A DNA stretch of 64,000 nucleotides from Eulemur rufifrons. Taxonomy: Eukaryota; Chordata; Mammalia; Primates; Lemuridae. Each line of letters opens with the position of its first letter. The first letter of the stretch is position 1. This document shows positions 63,376 through 64,000 of this stretch, piece after piece. The stretch is from NCBI RefSeq assembly GCF_041146395.1, contig NC_090997.1, forward strand, positions 38,605,501-38,669,500, given 5' to 3'. The notes under the pieces are model-generated. The model saw only the letters and a list, made by a program, of their open reading frames with translations. It was not told the DNA's origin and did no database searches. Position numbers and translations under genes: made by a program.

Positions 63376-64000
63376 ATTAGAGAGTGCAAGAGTTAAAATG
63401 GAGCCCGGTTACATCCTTCTTCACCCCTAAAACCAGATTATAATAGTAAATAGAGAGAAGGTGCTGACACGGGGTACCATGAAGGTTCTTCCCTAGCCCT
63501 GGGTAGGGAAGGCAGGCAATACATGCTTATTGAATAAATGAATGAATATAATAATATTTACTACATTTTATGATGTAATGTGCTCTTCCATGTTAATAAT
63601 ATTTACATGTAAAATAATAACTAAACAAAAGGTGAGTGCATTAAAAGACTTCGCATGATGAGACTAACAATATCTGTTTTTACTTTTACATCTAGAATTG
63701 GGTATAAAATGAAAGCCATATTCAAACAAGCAAAGAAGATGAAGAGCAGAGGGAAGAGATATGACAATTTTTCCTCTTGCCTATGGTATTATTTCCTCTA
63801 CCTCATCTCTCTGTGAATGTCTTTGGCTGATGTGAGGAACCTATTCTTGACTACAGGAACCATATGTTGTTATTAAATGTTATGCCCTTAGGAATAGCTT
63901 ACATTTTTTTTAGGTTACTAGTACTTGATCTGCATAAAAAGTATCCTCATAATAATAAATAATCTGAGTAGAAGTATGATCTTTTGAATGTTTGATGGAG
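63376..64000. other. Intergenic, no feature seen
   Basis: AT-rich sequence to the window end. No gene or repeat recognised. Confidence 0.5.

Overview
The window is nuclear DNA of a primate, most likely a lemur-type strepsirrhine. Two near-intact Alu elements (3,704-4,077 and 5,057-5,407) carry an insertion after the middle A-rich linker (AAATAGAAAGAAATTATATG) and a right arm reading GCTGACGCCACGGCACTC. I recognise both traits from lemur Alus. Four L1 insertions share a 3' end (ACCTAAACATTTGTACCCC ... CTGAAATAAA) that is also not the human L1 form. This identification is by memory of repeat families, not by a search.

One protein-coding gene is present: the 5' part of PHIP (DCAF14/BRWD2), on the minus strand. 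Exons 1-4 (21,276 down to 20,654) are packed into about 620 bp inside a CpG island. Intron 4 is 17 kb. Exons 5 and 6 lie at 3,619-3,469 and 3,378-3,280. The exons join in one frame and encode residues 1-146 plus one base of codon 147. This is the region before the WD40 domain. Exon 7 and the rest of the gene lie beyond position 1.

Position 1-3,279 is intron 6 with old L1, MIR and Tigger fragments. Intron 4 (3,620-20,653) holds the two Alus, an internally deleted hAT element, a decayed Hsmar1-like mariner, L2 blocks, MER20, MER2 and MIRs, and then about 6 kb of AT-rich sequence. A CpG-rich patch at 20,230-20,395 precedes the promoter island, which spans about 20,440-21,850.

From 21,850 to 64,000 I see no protein-coding gene. 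In the human genome the region upstream of PHIP is intergenic, towards HMGN3. About 21.9-28.8 kb is mostly free of recognisable repeats. After that come dense layers of L2, MIR, old L1, a MaLR LTR (MLT1 type), hAT elements and a few young L1 insertions, including one with a twin-priming inversion.

No bacterial, plasmid, phage or CRISPR feature is present, and I found nothing that looks like a new biological system. The most useful observations are the PHIP exon map, the possible leader uORF and hairpin, the mariner copy in a lemur-type genome, and the dated nesting of mobile elements. Repeat boundaries are by eye, about +/-20-50 bp unless a target-site duplication is given.
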